From Neisseria sp. (GTDB lineage Bacteria; Pseudomonadota; Gammaproteobacteria; Burkholderiales; Neisseriaceae): DNA of 64,000 nt. The notes under the pieces are model-generated. The model was given only the letters and a program-made list of their open reading frames with translations, ran no database searches and was not told where the DNA came from. This document shows, in pieces, positions 1 through 8,623 of this stretch (positions are counted from its first letter, which is position 1; each line of letters opens with the position of its first letter). The stretch lies in the NCBI GenBank assembly GCA_030538415.1, contig JAUNTY010000001.1:1-64000 (forward strand). Reading direction: 5' to 3'. Made by a program: the position numbers and the translations under genes.

Positions 1-225
1 ATGTCGGATTCGAGAATCCGACCTACCCATTGTGGGTTTGTTTCGGGTTTCAGACAGGCTTTTTATGTGAGGCCGTCTGAAAGGGTTTCGTGGGCGTAGC
101 CCACGCTACGGGGCTGGTTTATGGAACAAGCTTTTGCACGGGTATAACCGTTGTTTCGGCCTTGTGGCCGAATGTCGGATTCGAGAATCCGACCTACCCA
201 TTGTGGGTTTGTTTCGGGTTTCAGA
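1..225. repeat. Duplicated 54-bp direct repeat with DUS and a CGTGGGC palindrome
   Basis: Bases 1-54 and 172-225 are nearly identical (both start ATGTCGGATTCGAGAATCC and run into a DUS-like TTTCAGAC end). Between them lie a DUS and the 17-bp palindrome CGTGGGCGTAGCCCACG (89-105). I see no gene in 1-282; it is repeat-filled spacer. Confidence 0.75.
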
Positions 226-282
226 CGGCCTTGTTAGTGTGAGGCCGTCTGAAAAGTTTTTCGTGGGCATCGCCCATGCTGC

Positions 283-990
283 TCAAGGTGCGGATTGGGT
301 GGCGGCGTAATCGGCAAAACGGCGCAGCAGGGCGGCGGCTTCGGGGGTTTCGGCGATGTGGGGTGCGGCGGTGTCGGCGGCGTATTGCTGGCGGGCGATG
401 TAGCGGCGCAGGGTGTCGGTGTTGAATTCGGGGTGAAACTGTACGCCCCACATGTGGCGACCGAGGCGGAAGGCGTGGTGGGCTTCGTGAGCGCCGCGAC
501 ACAATAATACGGCGTGTTCGGGCAGGGTTAATGCGCTTTGAGCGTGTGAGGCGTGGGCGGAAAACTGCGGCGGCAGGGCGGCGAAAATGGGGTCGTCATC
601 GCAGGCGCTCAGGCGGCTGAGGCTGACGGTTTGGTTTTCGCTGCCTTGCGGGTGGTAATCGACGGTTCCGCCGAAGGCGTGCGCCAGTAATTGGTGGCCG
701 TAGCAGATGCCGAACACGGGGGTTTCCTGTGCGGCGGCTTGTTGCAGCCAGGCGGCGGTGGCTTCGCTCCACGGTGCGCGCTCGCTGACCATGCTGTGCG
801 AGCCGGTGATGATGACGCCGGCGCAGTCTGCGGGCGCGGGCAGGGGTTCGCCGGCGGGTATGTCGATGGTGCGCAGCGGCAGCGGGCAGGGTGCGAGGGT
901 GGCGGCAATCATGGCTTCAAAATCGCCGTTGGCTTGGGCGATGTCGGGATAGGTGGAACCGGTTTTGAAGATGTAGAGCGGGTTCATCAT
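283..990 (-). CDS. Class I glutamine amidotransferase (GMP-synthase-like GATase domain protein)
   Basis: 235 aa, a free-standing class I glutamine amidotransferase domain. The nucleophile elbow FGICYGHQ places the catalytic Cys at about residue 96, and the His-Glu of the triad lies in QFHPEFN (His186, Glu188). The family hydrolyses glutamine and hands ammonia to a partner, or acts as a gamma-glutamyl hydrolase; no synthase domain is fused, so the true substrate cannot be told. Two adjacent ATG codons (990 and 987) are possible starts. It lies 8 bp after the small membrane protein gene, so cotranscription with ureA is possible. Neighbourhood to a urea/nitrogen cluster fits nitrogen metabolism, but this is inference. 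Confidence 0.85.
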   Translation of the reverse strand: MMNPLYIFKTGSTYPDIAQANGDFEAMIAATLAPCPLPLRTIDIPAGEPLPAPADCAGVIITGSHSMVSERAPWSEATAAWLQQAAAQETPVFGICYGHQLLAHAFGGTVDYHPQGSENQTVSLSRLSACDDDPIFAALPPQFSAHASHAQSALTLPEHAVLLCRGAHEAHHAFRLGRHMWGVQFHPEFNTDTLRRYIARQQYAADTAAPHIAETPEAAALLRRFADYAATQSAP

Positions 991-998
991 GATTATCT

Positions 999-1418
999 TT
1001 ACCGAGGTTTAGATTCAGGCCGTTTAAATCGGAAAACTACAATTTTTTCTTTTTCATTAGATAGATTTAGTTCTTCCCGTAATTCTTGCCTTAATAGCTC
1101 TAATACATTACTAATATCCGCACTTCCATTGCGAGCATGGTTATTTATATATTTCAAAATAGCGGATATTTGTTCTGAATTACCCAGCAATTGAATATCT
1201 GCAATAGCAGATTCGTGATTTCGCATAAATTCTTCAGAGCTAACTATGTCTCTATTCGCAGAGAATTCAAGACGGCGATATGCTTCCAGTAAAAATTGAA
1301 GCCGTAAGTCAGCTTGCTTATTTTTCCTATCGCGATGGATATTAAGTTGATGAACTACAATCCATCCAATTGCAATAAGCATTAACGGTAAGCTGTATTT
1401 AATCGTTTCGATAATCAT
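999..1418 (-). CDS. Small hypothetical protein with one N-terminal membrane segment
   Basis: 139 aa; I do not recognise a family. Residues about 8-25 (YSLPLMLIAIGWIVVHQL) form one hydrophobic segment, followed by a charged, mostly helical cytoplasmic part ending in a basic tail (KIVVFRFKRPESKPR). The gene is visibly more AT-rich than both neighbours, which suggests it was acquired separately. It begins 17 bp after the ureA stop and ends 8 bp before the amidotransferase start, exactly where ureB would be expected in a urease operon. Function unknown. Confidence 0.6.
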   Translation of the reverse strand: MIIETIKYSLPLMLIAIGWIVVHQLNIHRDRKNKQADLRLQFLLEAYRRLEFSANRDIVSSEEFMRNHESAIADIQLLGNSEQISAILKYINNHARNGSADISNVLELLRQELREELNLSNEKEKIVVFRFKRPESKPR

Positions 1419-1435
1419 AAATTCATATCTGCGCG

Positions 1436-1738
1436 TTATCTAATGGGCTGGTGGATGGTGACGAGCTTGGTGCCGTCGGGGAAGGTGGCTTCGATTTGTA
1501 CTTCGTGCACCATGTCGGCCACGCCTTCCATGACGTCGTCGTGGCCGAGCAGGGTGGCGCCGTATTGCATCAGTTCGGCCACGCTCATGCCGTCGCGGGC
1601 GGCTTCCTGCAGATGGCTGGAAATATAGGCAATCGCTTCGGGATAATTGAGCTTGAGGCCGCGGGCGCGGCGTTTGGCGGCGAGCTCGCCTGCCAGAAAC
1701 AGCATCAGTTTTTCTTGTTCGCGGCTGGTAAGGTGCAT
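1436..1738 (-). CDS. ureA: Urease subunit gamma
   Basis: 100 aa from the ATG at 1738 ([20 protein letters not shown]), the normal length of bacterial UreA; a longer in-frame reading to 1819 would run through a DUS pair and an operator and is unlikely. The sequence is intact, with the typical [11 protein letters not shown] and [14 protein letters not shown] stretches and a normal C-terminus. UreA is the small structural subunit that joins UreB and the nickel subunit UreC. None of ureB, ureC, ureD or ureEFG follows: the next genes are an unrelated membrane protein and an amidotransferase. Either urease is completed elsewhere in the genome or this is a surviving remnant of an operon. Confidence 0.9.
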   Translation of the reverse strand: MHLTSREQEKLMLFLAGELAAKRRARGLKLNYPEAIAYISSHLQEAARDGMSVAELMQYGATLLGHDDVMEGVADMVHEVQIEATFPDGTKLVTIHQPIR

Positions 1739-1756
1739 GAGTCGGGCTTTCGGGTG

Positions 1757-1858
1757 TTCAGACGGCCTCGATATTGAACAGGCCGTCTGAAAGGATTGTT
1801 GACAATTGTGTGCAAGCATAACGCAAAACGGCGGCTTTGGGAATGGATTGTTGACAAT
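1757..1858 (-). promoter_or_regulatory. ureA leader: two ATTGTTGACAAT operators and a DUS hairpin
   Basis: The palindrome ATTGTTGACAAT occurs twice (1795-1806, 1847-1858), 57 and 109 bp before the ureA start. The same motif surrounds the urtA promoter. Between the nearer site and ureA a DUS inverted pair (1757-1791) can form a hairpin in the transcript. The TTGT-N2-ACAA core resembles operators of FCD-type GntR regulators; the regulator gene is not in the window. Confidence 0.6.
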
Positions 1859-1985
1859 TTTCTTGTGGCGGCGGAGGCCGTCATTAGCTTCGCCAGTCTG
1901 CTATGCTGCTCCGGTACAGGTCGGAATTTACGGTTTGGCTTCTGTAAGATCTTATTTTAATGACATTACTTAAACGGAAAAGTGG

Positions 1986-2005
1986 ATTCCGGCCTGCGCC
2001 GGAAT
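1986..2005. repeat. dRS3-like 20-bp palindrome
   Basis: ATTCCGGCCTGCGCCGGAAT, a variant of the neisserial dRS3 repeat (consensus ATTCCCN8GGGAAT). The rest of 1859-2148 is repeat-derived spacer without a gene. Confidence 0.6.
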
Positions 2006-2148
2006 GACGAGGCTGTAATGGTTCGTTTTGTTTCAGGAATTCCACTAGATGCTTGTTCTGCGAACACGTGTCGGATACGGGGTATCCGACTTACGGCGGT
2101 GATGCCCGGGCGCTCAGGCCGTCTGAATATGCCGCTTTCAGACGGCCT

Positions 2149-2360
2149 GAGACTTTTGCAAAAGTCCCCGTCCGTCGCACCCGCGCAGGCGGGTGCCCAG
2201 TGCAAAGCGTAGCTTTGCTTGTCTGCCTATTTTCTGATTCTGAAAATCCAAGATGAATCATGAGGTTGTGCATTTTCAAGATTGGCAGGTTTAAGCTGAA
2301 GCTGTGCTCCAGACTGGGCACCCGCCTGCGCGGGTGCGACGGTTGTTTTTGTAAGGGTTG
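2149..2360. mobile_element. MITE family B, copy 1
   Basis: About 210 bp. Outer ends are related to GAGACCTTTGCAAAA; inside is a strong inverted repeat, CGTCGCACCCGCGCAGGCGG (from 2173) against its complement ending at 2342, with an AT-richer centre. No coding capacity. Four further copies are at 10.9, 34.4, 46.9 and 48.9 kb. It lies between urtE and ureA. Confidence 0.7.
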
Positions 2361-2389
2361 CGGCCGATTTTGCACGAAACAAAACGGGC

Positions 2390-3097
2390 TCACACGCTCA
2401 AATAATTCTGAATCAATTCGTCGGTAAGCTCGTCGCCGCGGCCTTTGGCGACGCAATGGCCGCGTTCGATTAGCACGAAATGGTCGGCGAGGGTTTTGAT
2501 GAGGTGCAGTTTTTGTTCCACCACCAATACGGTCAGCCCCCATTCTTTGTTGAGGCGGCGGATGACTTTGGTGATGTCGTCGACGATATTGGGCTGAATG
2601 CCTTCGGTGGGCTCGTCGAGGATGAGCAGGCCGGGGTTCATCACCAAGGCGCGGCCGATGGCGAGCTGCTGCTGCTGGCCGCCGGAGAGGTCGCCGCCGC
2701 GGCGCTGCTTCATGTCGTGCAACACGGGAAACAGCTCGTAAATCATCTCGGGCACGTTGCGGGTGCGCTCGTCGCTGCGTTTGTTGTGCACGGGCAGGCC
2801 GATTTTGAGGTTGTCTTCGACGGTCAGCAGCGGAAAAATCTGCCGCCCTTGCGGCACGTAGGCGATGCCTGCGTAGGGGCGCTTTTCGGGGCGCAGTTGC
2901 AAGAGGTCGGTGTCGCCGTATTGCATTTTGTCGGCTTTGGCGGCTACCTGCCCCATAATCGATTTCAGCAGCGTGGTTTTGCCGACGCCGTTGCGGCCGA
3001 TGATGCAGGTGCATTCCTTTTCGGGCGCGGTGAAGCTGATGTCGTGCAGGATGTGGCTTTGGCCGTAGGATTGGTTGAGGTTTTCTATATGAAGCAT
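2390..3097 (-). CDS. urtE: Urea ABC transporter ATP-binding protein UrtE
   Basis: 235 aa cytoplasmic ATPase of the LivF type. Walker A is GRNGVGKTT (34-42); the signature LSGGQQQQLAIGRAL and Walker B LLILDEPTEG follow, then the switch His region (VLVVEQKLHLIK). With UrtD it powers urea import through the UrtB-UrtC channel using the binding protein UrtA. Order and strand match the conserved urtABCDE cluster, but urtE is separated from urtD by about 390 bp that hold a Correia-type element, so its expression may be partly uncoupled from the rest. Confidence 0.92.
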   Translation of the reverse strand: MLHIENLNQSYGQSHILHDISFTAPEKECTCIIGRNGVGKTTLLKSIMGQVAAKADKMQYGDTDLLQLRPEKRPYAGIAYVPQGRQIFPLLTVEDNLKIGLPVHNKRSDERTRNVPEMIYELFPVLHDMKQRRGGDLSGGQQQQLAIGRALVMNPGLLILDEPTEGIQPNIVDDITKVIRRLNKEWGLTVLVVEQKLHLIKTLADHFVLIERGHCVAKGRGDELTDELIQNYLSV

Positions 3098-3180
3098 GGT
3101 TGGTCCTTTCGTGGCCGTCTGAAAAGCGCGGGTTTTCAGACGGGCTGTTGGGTGTGGCGTGTCAATCTGCTCTCTTTGAA

Positions 3181-3287
3181 TATAGCGAAATAAAATCAGA
3201 AATCTACTGCGTTAGCTGCGCCTTGCCGTACTACCTGTACTGTCTGCGGCTTGCCGCCTTGTATCTTTCTTATTTTATTTCGCTATA
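3181..3287. mobile_element. Correia-type element (CREE) 1, between urtD and urtE
   Basis: 107 bp. Terminal inverted repeats TATAGCGAAATAAAAT / ATTTTATTTCGCTATA enclose the conserved Correia core (GCCTTGCCGTACTACCTGTA, then CTGCGGCTTGCCGCCTTGT). The rest of 3098-3488 has DUS copies, a CGTGGGC palindrome (3372-3388) and a C-rich run near 3430-3465; no gene. Confidence 0.8.
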
Positions 3288-3488
3288 AAATGGCGAGGGA
3301 ACTTGAGTGATAGGCCGTCTGAAAAAATTCCGGTGGTTTGGCATGGTTCTGCACTCGTCAAAACCGGATTTCGTGGGCTAAGCCCACGCTACAAAGCGGT
3401 TTCAGACGGCCTGTTGTCGGCAGATGCGGTTTGCCCTCTCCCCCGGCCCCTCTCCCGAGGGGAGCGGTGGTGTTTCAGACGGCCTGTT

Positions 3489-4286
3489 TCAATGCCCGCC
3501 GCCGAGATACACGTCGATTACCTGCCGATTGGCCTGCACTTCGGGCAGGCTGCCTTCGGCCAATACGCTGCCTTGGTGCAACACGGTGACTTTGCGGGCG
3601 ATTTTGCGCACGAATTCCATGTCGTGTTCTACCACCACCACGGCCTGTTCGCCCGCAAGGCCGGTGAGCAGCTCGGCGGTGCGCTCGATTTCGCCGTGGG
3701 TCATGCCGGTAACGGGTTCGTCAATCAAGAGCAGCTTGGGCTTTTGCATCAGCAGCATACCGATTTCCAGCCATTGCTTTTGCCCGTGCGAGAGCACGCC
3801 GGCGGGCTCTTTGCGGGTGTGTTCGAGGCCGATGGTGGCGAGCACTTGGTCGAGCAAGTCGTTTTGCTCTGCGCTGAGCTTGCGGCTGCTGCCGAAATAA
3901 GCGCCGAACACGCTTTTGCTGCCTGCGGCGGCGAGCGAGAGGTTGTCGTAAACGCTGAGCGATTCAAACACGGTAGGGGTTTGGAATTTGCGGCCGATGC
4001 CGGCGCGGGCGATTTCGGCTTCGTCCATTTTCAAGAGGTTGTAGCGCTGGCCGAGCCACACGTCGCCCTGGTCGGGGCGGGTTTTGCCGGTGATGATGTC
4101 CATCATCGTCGATTTGCCCGCGCCGTTGGGGCCGATGATGCAGCGCAATTCGCCCTTGTCGATATAGAGGTTGAGCGCGTTGATGGCTTTGAAACCATCG
4201 AAGCTCACCGATACGTCTTCCATATAGAGGATGTATTTGTTGTCGATATGCAGGTTGTCGAAACGGGTTTTGTTGACCATGCTCAT
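3489..4286 (-). CDS. urtD: Urea ABC transporter ATP-binding protein UrtD
   Basis: 265 aa LivG-type ATPase. Walker A is GPNGAGKST (52-60), the signature motif reads LSHGQKQWLEIGMLL, and Walker B is LLLIDEPVTGMT, typical of UrtD. It starts inside the urtC stop (ATGA overlap at 4283-4286), so the two are translationally coupled. A second in-frame ATG two codons on (4280) is an alternative start. It forms the ATPase pair with UrtE for urea uptake. Confidence 0.92.
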   Translation of the reverse strand: MSMVNKTRFDNLHIDNKYILYMEDVSVSFDGFKAINALNLYIDKGELRCIIGPNGAGKSTMMDIITGKTRPDQGDVWLGQRYNLLKMDEAEIARAGIGRKFQTPTVFESLSVYDNLSLAAAGSKSVFGAYFGSSRKLSAEQNDLLDQVLATIGLEHTRKEPAGVLSHGQKQWLEIGMLLMQKPKLLLIDEPVTGMTHGEIERTAELLTGLAGEQAVVVVEHDMEFVRKIARKVTVLHQGSVLAEGSLPEVQANRQVIDVYLGGGH

Positions 4287-5434
4287 GCGCCTTCCTCCTG
4301 TGGTGCTGCGGGGTTTTCAGATGGCGGCGGTGTGCTTTTCGGTTTGCGCTTTTGCGCCACGAGCCCGGCCACGCCTTCTTTCAGGAAAATGGTCACCAAC
4401 ACAAACAAGGCGCCGAGGAAGAATAACCACGCATCGGGAAAGGCGGCGGTGAGCCAGGTTTTGGTGTAGTTCACCACAAACGCGCCGATAATCGCGCCGT
4501 AAAGCGTGGCGCGGCCGCCGAGCGCCACCCAGATGATGATTTCAATCGAGGCTAAGGGCGCGAATTCGCTCGGGTTGATGATGCCCACCTGCGGCACATA
4601 CAGCGCACCGGCCAAGCCCGCAATCATGGCGGAGAGCACGAAAACCGCGAGCTTCACATGTTCCACCCGAAAGCCGGTAAAGCGCACGCGCATTTCGGCA
4701 TCGCGCACGGCAATCACGAGCTTGCCCAAGCGGGAATTCATGATGCTGCGCAACAGGCCGTACACCGCCAACACCGCCACGCCGGTGAGGGCAAACAGCG
4801 CCACGCGGGTGGTGTCGGCCTGCAGGGAAAAGCCCAAGATGTCTTTGAAATCGGTGAGGCCGTTGTTGCCGCCGAAGCCCATTTCATTGCGGTAAAACGC
4901 CAGCATCAGCGCATACGTCATCGCCTGGGTGATGATGGAGAGATACACACCCGACACGCGCGAGCGGAAACAGAGCCAGCCCAACACGAAAGCCAGCAGG
5001 CCGGGCACAAACAGCATCATCACCAGCGCCCACACGAAATATTCGCTGCCCTGCCAAAACCACGGCAATTCCGTCCAGTTGAGAAACACCATAAAGTCGG
5101 GCAGGCCGGCATTGCCGTAAGCGCCGCGCGTGCCGATTTCGCGCATCAGATACATGCCCATCGCGTAGCCGCCGAGCGCGAAAAACGCGCCGTGGCCGAG
5201 GCTGAGGATGCCGAGGTAGCCCCAGGCCAAATCGAGCGACAAGGCCAAGAGCGCGTAGCAAAGGTATTTGCCGAGCAGGGTCACGGTGTAGGTGGATACG
5301 TGCAACACGCTGCCCTCAGGCATGAGCAGGTTGCCGACGGGCACGAGGATAATCAGCGCCAGCAGCAAAGCCAGCGTGAGCTTGCCCAGCCGCGGCTCGC
5401 GGCGGAAAGCGGAAACAATGGCGGATTGGCTCAT
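4283..5434 (-). CDS. urtC: Urea ABC transporter permease UrtC
   Basis: 383 aa from the ATG at 5434, which overlaps the urtB stop as ATGA; upstream in-frame codons lie inside urtB and were rejected. The protein is a LivM-type permease with about eight to ten hydrophobic helices, including the family stretch LDLAWGYLGILSLGHGAFFALGGYAMGMYL. The last about 25 residues form a Pro/Ser/Ala-rich polar tail (KPKSTPPPSENPAAPQEEGA), longer than needed for the fold. It pairs with UrtB in the inner membrane to form the urea channel. Confidence 0.92.
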   Translation of the reverse strand: MSQSAIVSAFRREPRLGKLTLALLLALIILVPVGNLLMPEGSVLHVSTYTVTLLGKYLCYALLALSLDLAWGYLGILSLGHGAFFALGGYAMGMYLMREIGTRGAYGNAGLPDFMVFLNWTELPWFWQGSEYFVWALVMMLFVPGLLAFVLGWLCFRSRVSGVYLSIITQAMTYALMLAFYRNEMGFGGNNGLTDFKDILGFSLQADTTRVALFALTGVAVLAVYGLLRSIMNSRLGKLVIAVRDAEMRVRFTGFRVEHVKLAVFVLSAMIAGLAGALYVPQVGIINPSEFAPLASIEIIIWVALGGRATLYGAIIGAFVVNYTKTWLTAAFPDAWLFFLGALFVLVTIFLKEGVAGLVAQKRKPKSTPPPSENPAAPQEEGA

Positions 5435-7107
5435 TCGACGGCCCGTCCTTTCTGCGGAAACAAACCGCGCGGGTATTTTTGGATAAAGAGGATAATCAGC
5501 AGCAGCACAATGGCTTTGGCGAGCACCGCGCCGAGCCACGGCTCGAAGAGCTTGTTGAGCACGCCCAGCGCCAGGCCGGAAACCAGCGTGCCCCACAGAT
5601 TGCCGACGCCGCCGACCACCACCACCATGAATGAATCAACGATGTATTGCTGGCCGAGATTGGGGCCGACGTTGGTGAGCTGCGACAGCGCCACGCCCGC
5701 CACCCCGGCGATGCCCGAGCCGAGGCCGAAAGTGAGCATGTCTACCTTGCGGTCGCTGATGCCCATGGCGCGCGCCATATTGCGGTTTTGCGAAACCGCG
5801 CGCACTTCAAGCCCCAGCCGCGTGCGCTTCATCACGGTCAACAAGGCAAAGAAACACAGCAGGCAGAAGATGAAGATATACACGCGGTTCCAGGTAATCG
5901 ATAAGCCCGGCATAATCTGCCACGCGCCGCTCATCCATTCGGGCGACTGCACCAAGCGGTTGAGCGGCGAAAACACGCTGCGCACCAATTGCTGCAAAAT
6001 CAGGCTGATACCGAAAGTGGCCAGCAGCGTTTCCAGCGGGCGGCCATACAGATAGCGCACCACAAAGCGCTCGATCAACACGCCGACAAAGCCGCTCACG
6101 AGAAAAGCCAGCGGAATCGCCGCCGCAATCGACCAGCCGATGTGGTTGGGCATCCACAGCTGCACCACGTAAGCGCAGTAGGCACCAATCATCATCAATT
6201 CGCCGTGCGCCATATTGATCACGCCCATCACGCCGAAGGTAATCGCCAAACCGATGGCGGTGAGCACCAGCACCGAGCCCAAGCTCAAACCGAAGCTCAG
6301 CGTTTCCGCGCCTTTAATCAACGATTGTTTGGTTTCGATGGAAGCAACCGCTTTTTCTGCCTGCGCTTTCAATTCGGGCGTAGAGGCCGTCTGAACGTAG
6401 TTTTGCAGCAAGGCCAGGTTTTCCGGCAGCGCGTTTTTACCGAGCACCGCAATCGCCGCGGCATGGCGGCTGGCATCACTGCCTTGCAGGTCGGCGCGGG
6501 CGATGTAGGTTTGCATCAGCGCGCGCACGCTCTGGTTGCTTTCTTTCGGCAGCGCTTCCTGCACTTGCTTGAGCGCGCTGGCATCGTTTTTTTGCAGCAT
6601 CTGCTCCATGGCGGTTTTGCGTTCGCCCGCATCGCTGCTCAACAAGGCGTTTTCGGCCACATAATTGCGCACCCATTGGCGGATTTTGTTGTTCACCACC
6701 ACTTTGCGCGCGCCGGCGGGTTTATCGACGGCTGCGTCGGGCTGCGCCACCGCTGCCCAGCTTTTGTCGGCGCGTTCGATATAAAACGCTTGTTTGGCGG
6801 CATAGAGGCGGCCGTCGGCCAGCGCGGCCAGGATGTCCAGCGTGTGCTCGTTGCCGGAAGCGGCGATGGCGGCCACGGCGGCTTGCTTGTCGTCGAATTT
6901 GTTGGCCAGCAAGCCCTGCATGGCCGTCTGAAAATCGGCGGGAGCGCTTGCGGCGGCGGGCGCTTCGGATACGGCAGAAGCGGCAACCGGCGCCAAAGCG
7001 GCTTCGTCGGCCAGCGCGGCGGGCGCGGCGAGGCCGAACGTTGCGGCCAACACAAGCGCGCCGAGGCGCTGTGGCCACAGGGAGCTGAGGAAAGAGGGGA
7101 GCTTCAT
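5431..7107 (-). CDS. urtB: Urea ABC transporter permease UrtB
   Basis: 558 aa from ATG 7107, chosen because a Shine-Dalgarno-like AAGGA lies just upstream and a signal sequence follows (MKLPSFLSSLWPQRLGALVL). As in other UrtB proteins, a periplasmic Ala-rich domain (about 35-260) precedes the LivH-type permease domain (about 265-558, with ITFGVMGVINMAHGELMMIG). Membrane partner of UrtC. A DUS hairpin separates it from urtA. A DUS copy also lies within the coding sequence near 6384. Confidence 0.9.
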   Translation of the reverse strand: MKLPSFLSSLWPQRLGALVLAATFGLAAPAALADEAALAPVAASAVSEAPAAASAPADFQTAMQGLLANKFDDKQAAVAAIAASGNEHTLDILAALADGRLYAAKQAFYIERADKSWAAVAQPDAAVDKPAGARKVVVNNKIRQWVRNYVAENALLSSDAGERKTAMEQMLQKNDASALKQVQEALPKESNQSVRALMQTYIARADLQGSDASRHAAAIAVLGKNALPENLALLQNYVQTASTPELKAQAEKAVASIETKQSLIKGAETLSFGLSLGSVLVLTAIGLAITFGVMGVINMAHGELMMIGAYCAYVVQLWMPNHIGWSIAAAIPLAFLVSGFVGVLIERFVVRYLYGRPLETLLATFGISLILQQLVRSVFSPLNRLVQSPEWMSGAWQIMPGLSITWNRVYIFIFCLLCFFALLTVMKRTRLGLEVRAVSQNRNMARAMGISDRKVDMLTFGLGSGIAGVAGVALSQLTNVGPNLGQQYIVDSFMVVVVGGVGNLWGTLVSGLALGVLNKLFEPWLGAVLAKAIVLLLIILFIQKYPRGLFPQKGRAVE

Positions 7108-7156
7108 GGCAGCGTCCTTTTTGTCGGTATGGAAAAGCGGAAAGTTGCAAATCAAA

Positions 7157-7197
7157 CAGGCCGTCTGAAAGCATGTTGCGGGCTTTCAGACGGCCTG
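7157..7197. terminator. DUS hairpin between urtA and urtB
   Basis: Inverted pair CAGGCCGTCTGAAAGC (7157-7172) and its complement (7182-7197). Placed inside the operon, it could stop part of the transcripts after urtA and so give the usual excess of binding protein over permease. No long T run, so attenuation is inferred. Confidence 0.5.
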
Positions 7198-7204
7198 ATT
7201 CGGT

Positions 7205-8542
7205 TTATTTCACACCCGCAGTGCATTTCTTGGCGACTTTGTCGTAAGCGCCGCAAAGCGTAGGCTCGCTCCAGTCGGCCATCAGGTTGGCCGATTCGGG
7301 CAGTAGCGGCGACCAGGCTTCGCCCGCCACTTCGCCTTCGGTTTGCCATACCACGTCAAACTGGCCGTTGCCTTGAATTTCGCCGATGAATACCGGCTTG
7401 GTAATCATGTGGTTGGGCAGCATTTTGGCGGTGCCGCCGGTGAGGTTGGGCACTTCCACGCCGATAAGCGCTTTTTTCACGGCATCGGCATCGGTGCTGC
7501 CCGCCTGCTCAACCGCTTTCACCCACATATTGAAGCCGATATAAGTGGCTTCCATCGGGTCGTTGGTGACGGCTTTGTCGTCTTTCTTGAAGGCTTTCCA
7601 GTTTTTGATAAAGGTTTCATTCTCAGGCGTATCAATGCTTTCGAAGTAGTTCCACGCCGCCAGATGGCCGACCAGCGGCTTGGTGTCGATACCGGCCAGC
7701 TCTTGTTCGCCCACCGAGAAGGCAATCACCGGAATCTGGTCGGGCGTGATGCTTTGGTTGGCCAATTCTTTATAAAACGGCACGTTGGCATCGCCGTTGA
7801 TGGTGGACACCACCGCCGTGTTGCCCGCCGCGCCGAATTTCTTCACGTCGGCCACGATAGACTGCCAGTCGGATTGGCCGAAGGGGGTGTAATTCACCAT
7901 GATGTCTTTGGCGGCGATGCCTTTCGATTTCAGATAGGCCTCGAGAATTTTGTTGGTGGTGCGCGGATACACATAATCGGTGCCGAGCAATGCAAAGCGC
8001 TTCACGCCCTGGTCGAGCAGGTAATCCACCGCCGGAATCGCTTGTTGGTTGGGCGTGGCGCCGGTGTAGAAAATATTTTGCGAAGATTCCTGGCCTTCCC
8101 ATTGCACGGGATAAAACAAAATGCCGTTGAGCTCTTCAAACACCGGCAACACCGATTTGCGCGACACCGAAGTCCAGCCGCCGAAGGTAACGGCCACTTG
8201 GTCTTTCGCCAGCAATTCGCGCGCTTTTTCGGCGAAGAGCGGCCAGTTGGAAGCGGGGTCGACCACCACCGGCTCCAGCTTTTTGCCGAGCACGCCGCCT
8301 TTGGCGTTTTGCTCTTCAATCAGCATCAACACCGTGTCTTTCAGCGCCGATTCGGAAATCGCCATGGTGCCGGAGAGCGAATGCAACACGCCCACCTTGA
8401 TGGTGTCGCCGGAAGCGGCCGCGGCAGGCGGCGCAGAAGCGGGCTGGTTTGCGGCGGCAGGCTCGGATGCTTTCTGGCCGCAGCCGAGCAAAAGCAGGGT
8501 GGAACAAACGGCAGATAAGAGAAATTGTCTTTTCGTCATCAT
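7205..8542 (-). CDS. urtA: Urea ABC transporter substrate-binding lipoprotein UrtA
   Basis: 445 aa. The N-terminus is a lipoprotein signal (MMTKRQFLLSAVCSTLLLLGCG) with lipobox LLGC and the lipidated Cys at about 21, followed by an Ala/Pro-rich linker (about 25-45). The mature part is a type I periplasmic binding protein of the urea/short-chain amide family: IKVGVLHSLSGTMAISE, FGGWTSVSRKSVLPVFEE, LFYPVQWEGQE. First gene of the urt operon, preceded by a consensus promoter and three operators. It captures urea for UrtBCDE. Confidence 0.93.
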   Translation of the reverse strand: MMTKRQFLLSAVCSTLLLLGCGQKASEPAAANQPASAPPAAAASGDTIKVGVLHSLSGTMAISESALKDTVLMLIEEQNAKGGVLGKKLEPVVVDPASNWPLFAEKARELLAKDQVAVTFGGWTSVSRKSVLPVFEELNGILFYPVQWEGQESSQNIFYTGATPNQQAIPAVDYLLDQGVKRFALLGTDYVYPRTTNKILEAYLKSKGIAAKDIMVNYTPFGQSDWQSIVADVKKFGAAGNTAVVSTINGDANVPFYKELANQSITPDQIPVIAFSVGEQELAGIDTKPLVGHLAAWNYFESIDTPENETFIKNWKAFKKDDKAVTNDPMEATYIGFNMWVKAVEQAGSTDADAVKKALIGVEVPNLTGGTAKMLPNHMITKPVFIGEIQGNGQFDVVWQTEGEVAGEAWSPLLPESANLMADWSEPTLCGAYDKVAKKCTAGVK

Positions 8543-8623
8543 GATTGAGGCGCTCCGAATGGATGGTTAATGAATGTCAAGAAAACAGGTATTTGTTGGT
8601 GCATTACTGCAAACTTACGAAAA

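Noticed and set aside
1..282. CRISPR-like array of repeats
   Set aside because: Only two long repeats with a DUS between them; no regular spacers or cas genes.
1436..1819. 127-aa form of UreA starting at 1819
   Set aside because: The first 27 residues come from a DUS pair and operator; family length and alignment favour ATG 1738.
2149..2360. Insertion sequence with transposase
   Set aside because: Element is about 210 bp with no coding capacity; only a MITE can be supported.
4658..6055. 465-codon plus-strand frame over urtC/urtB
   Set aside because: His/Ala/Gln-rich low-complexity translation typical of the complement of a membrane protein gene.
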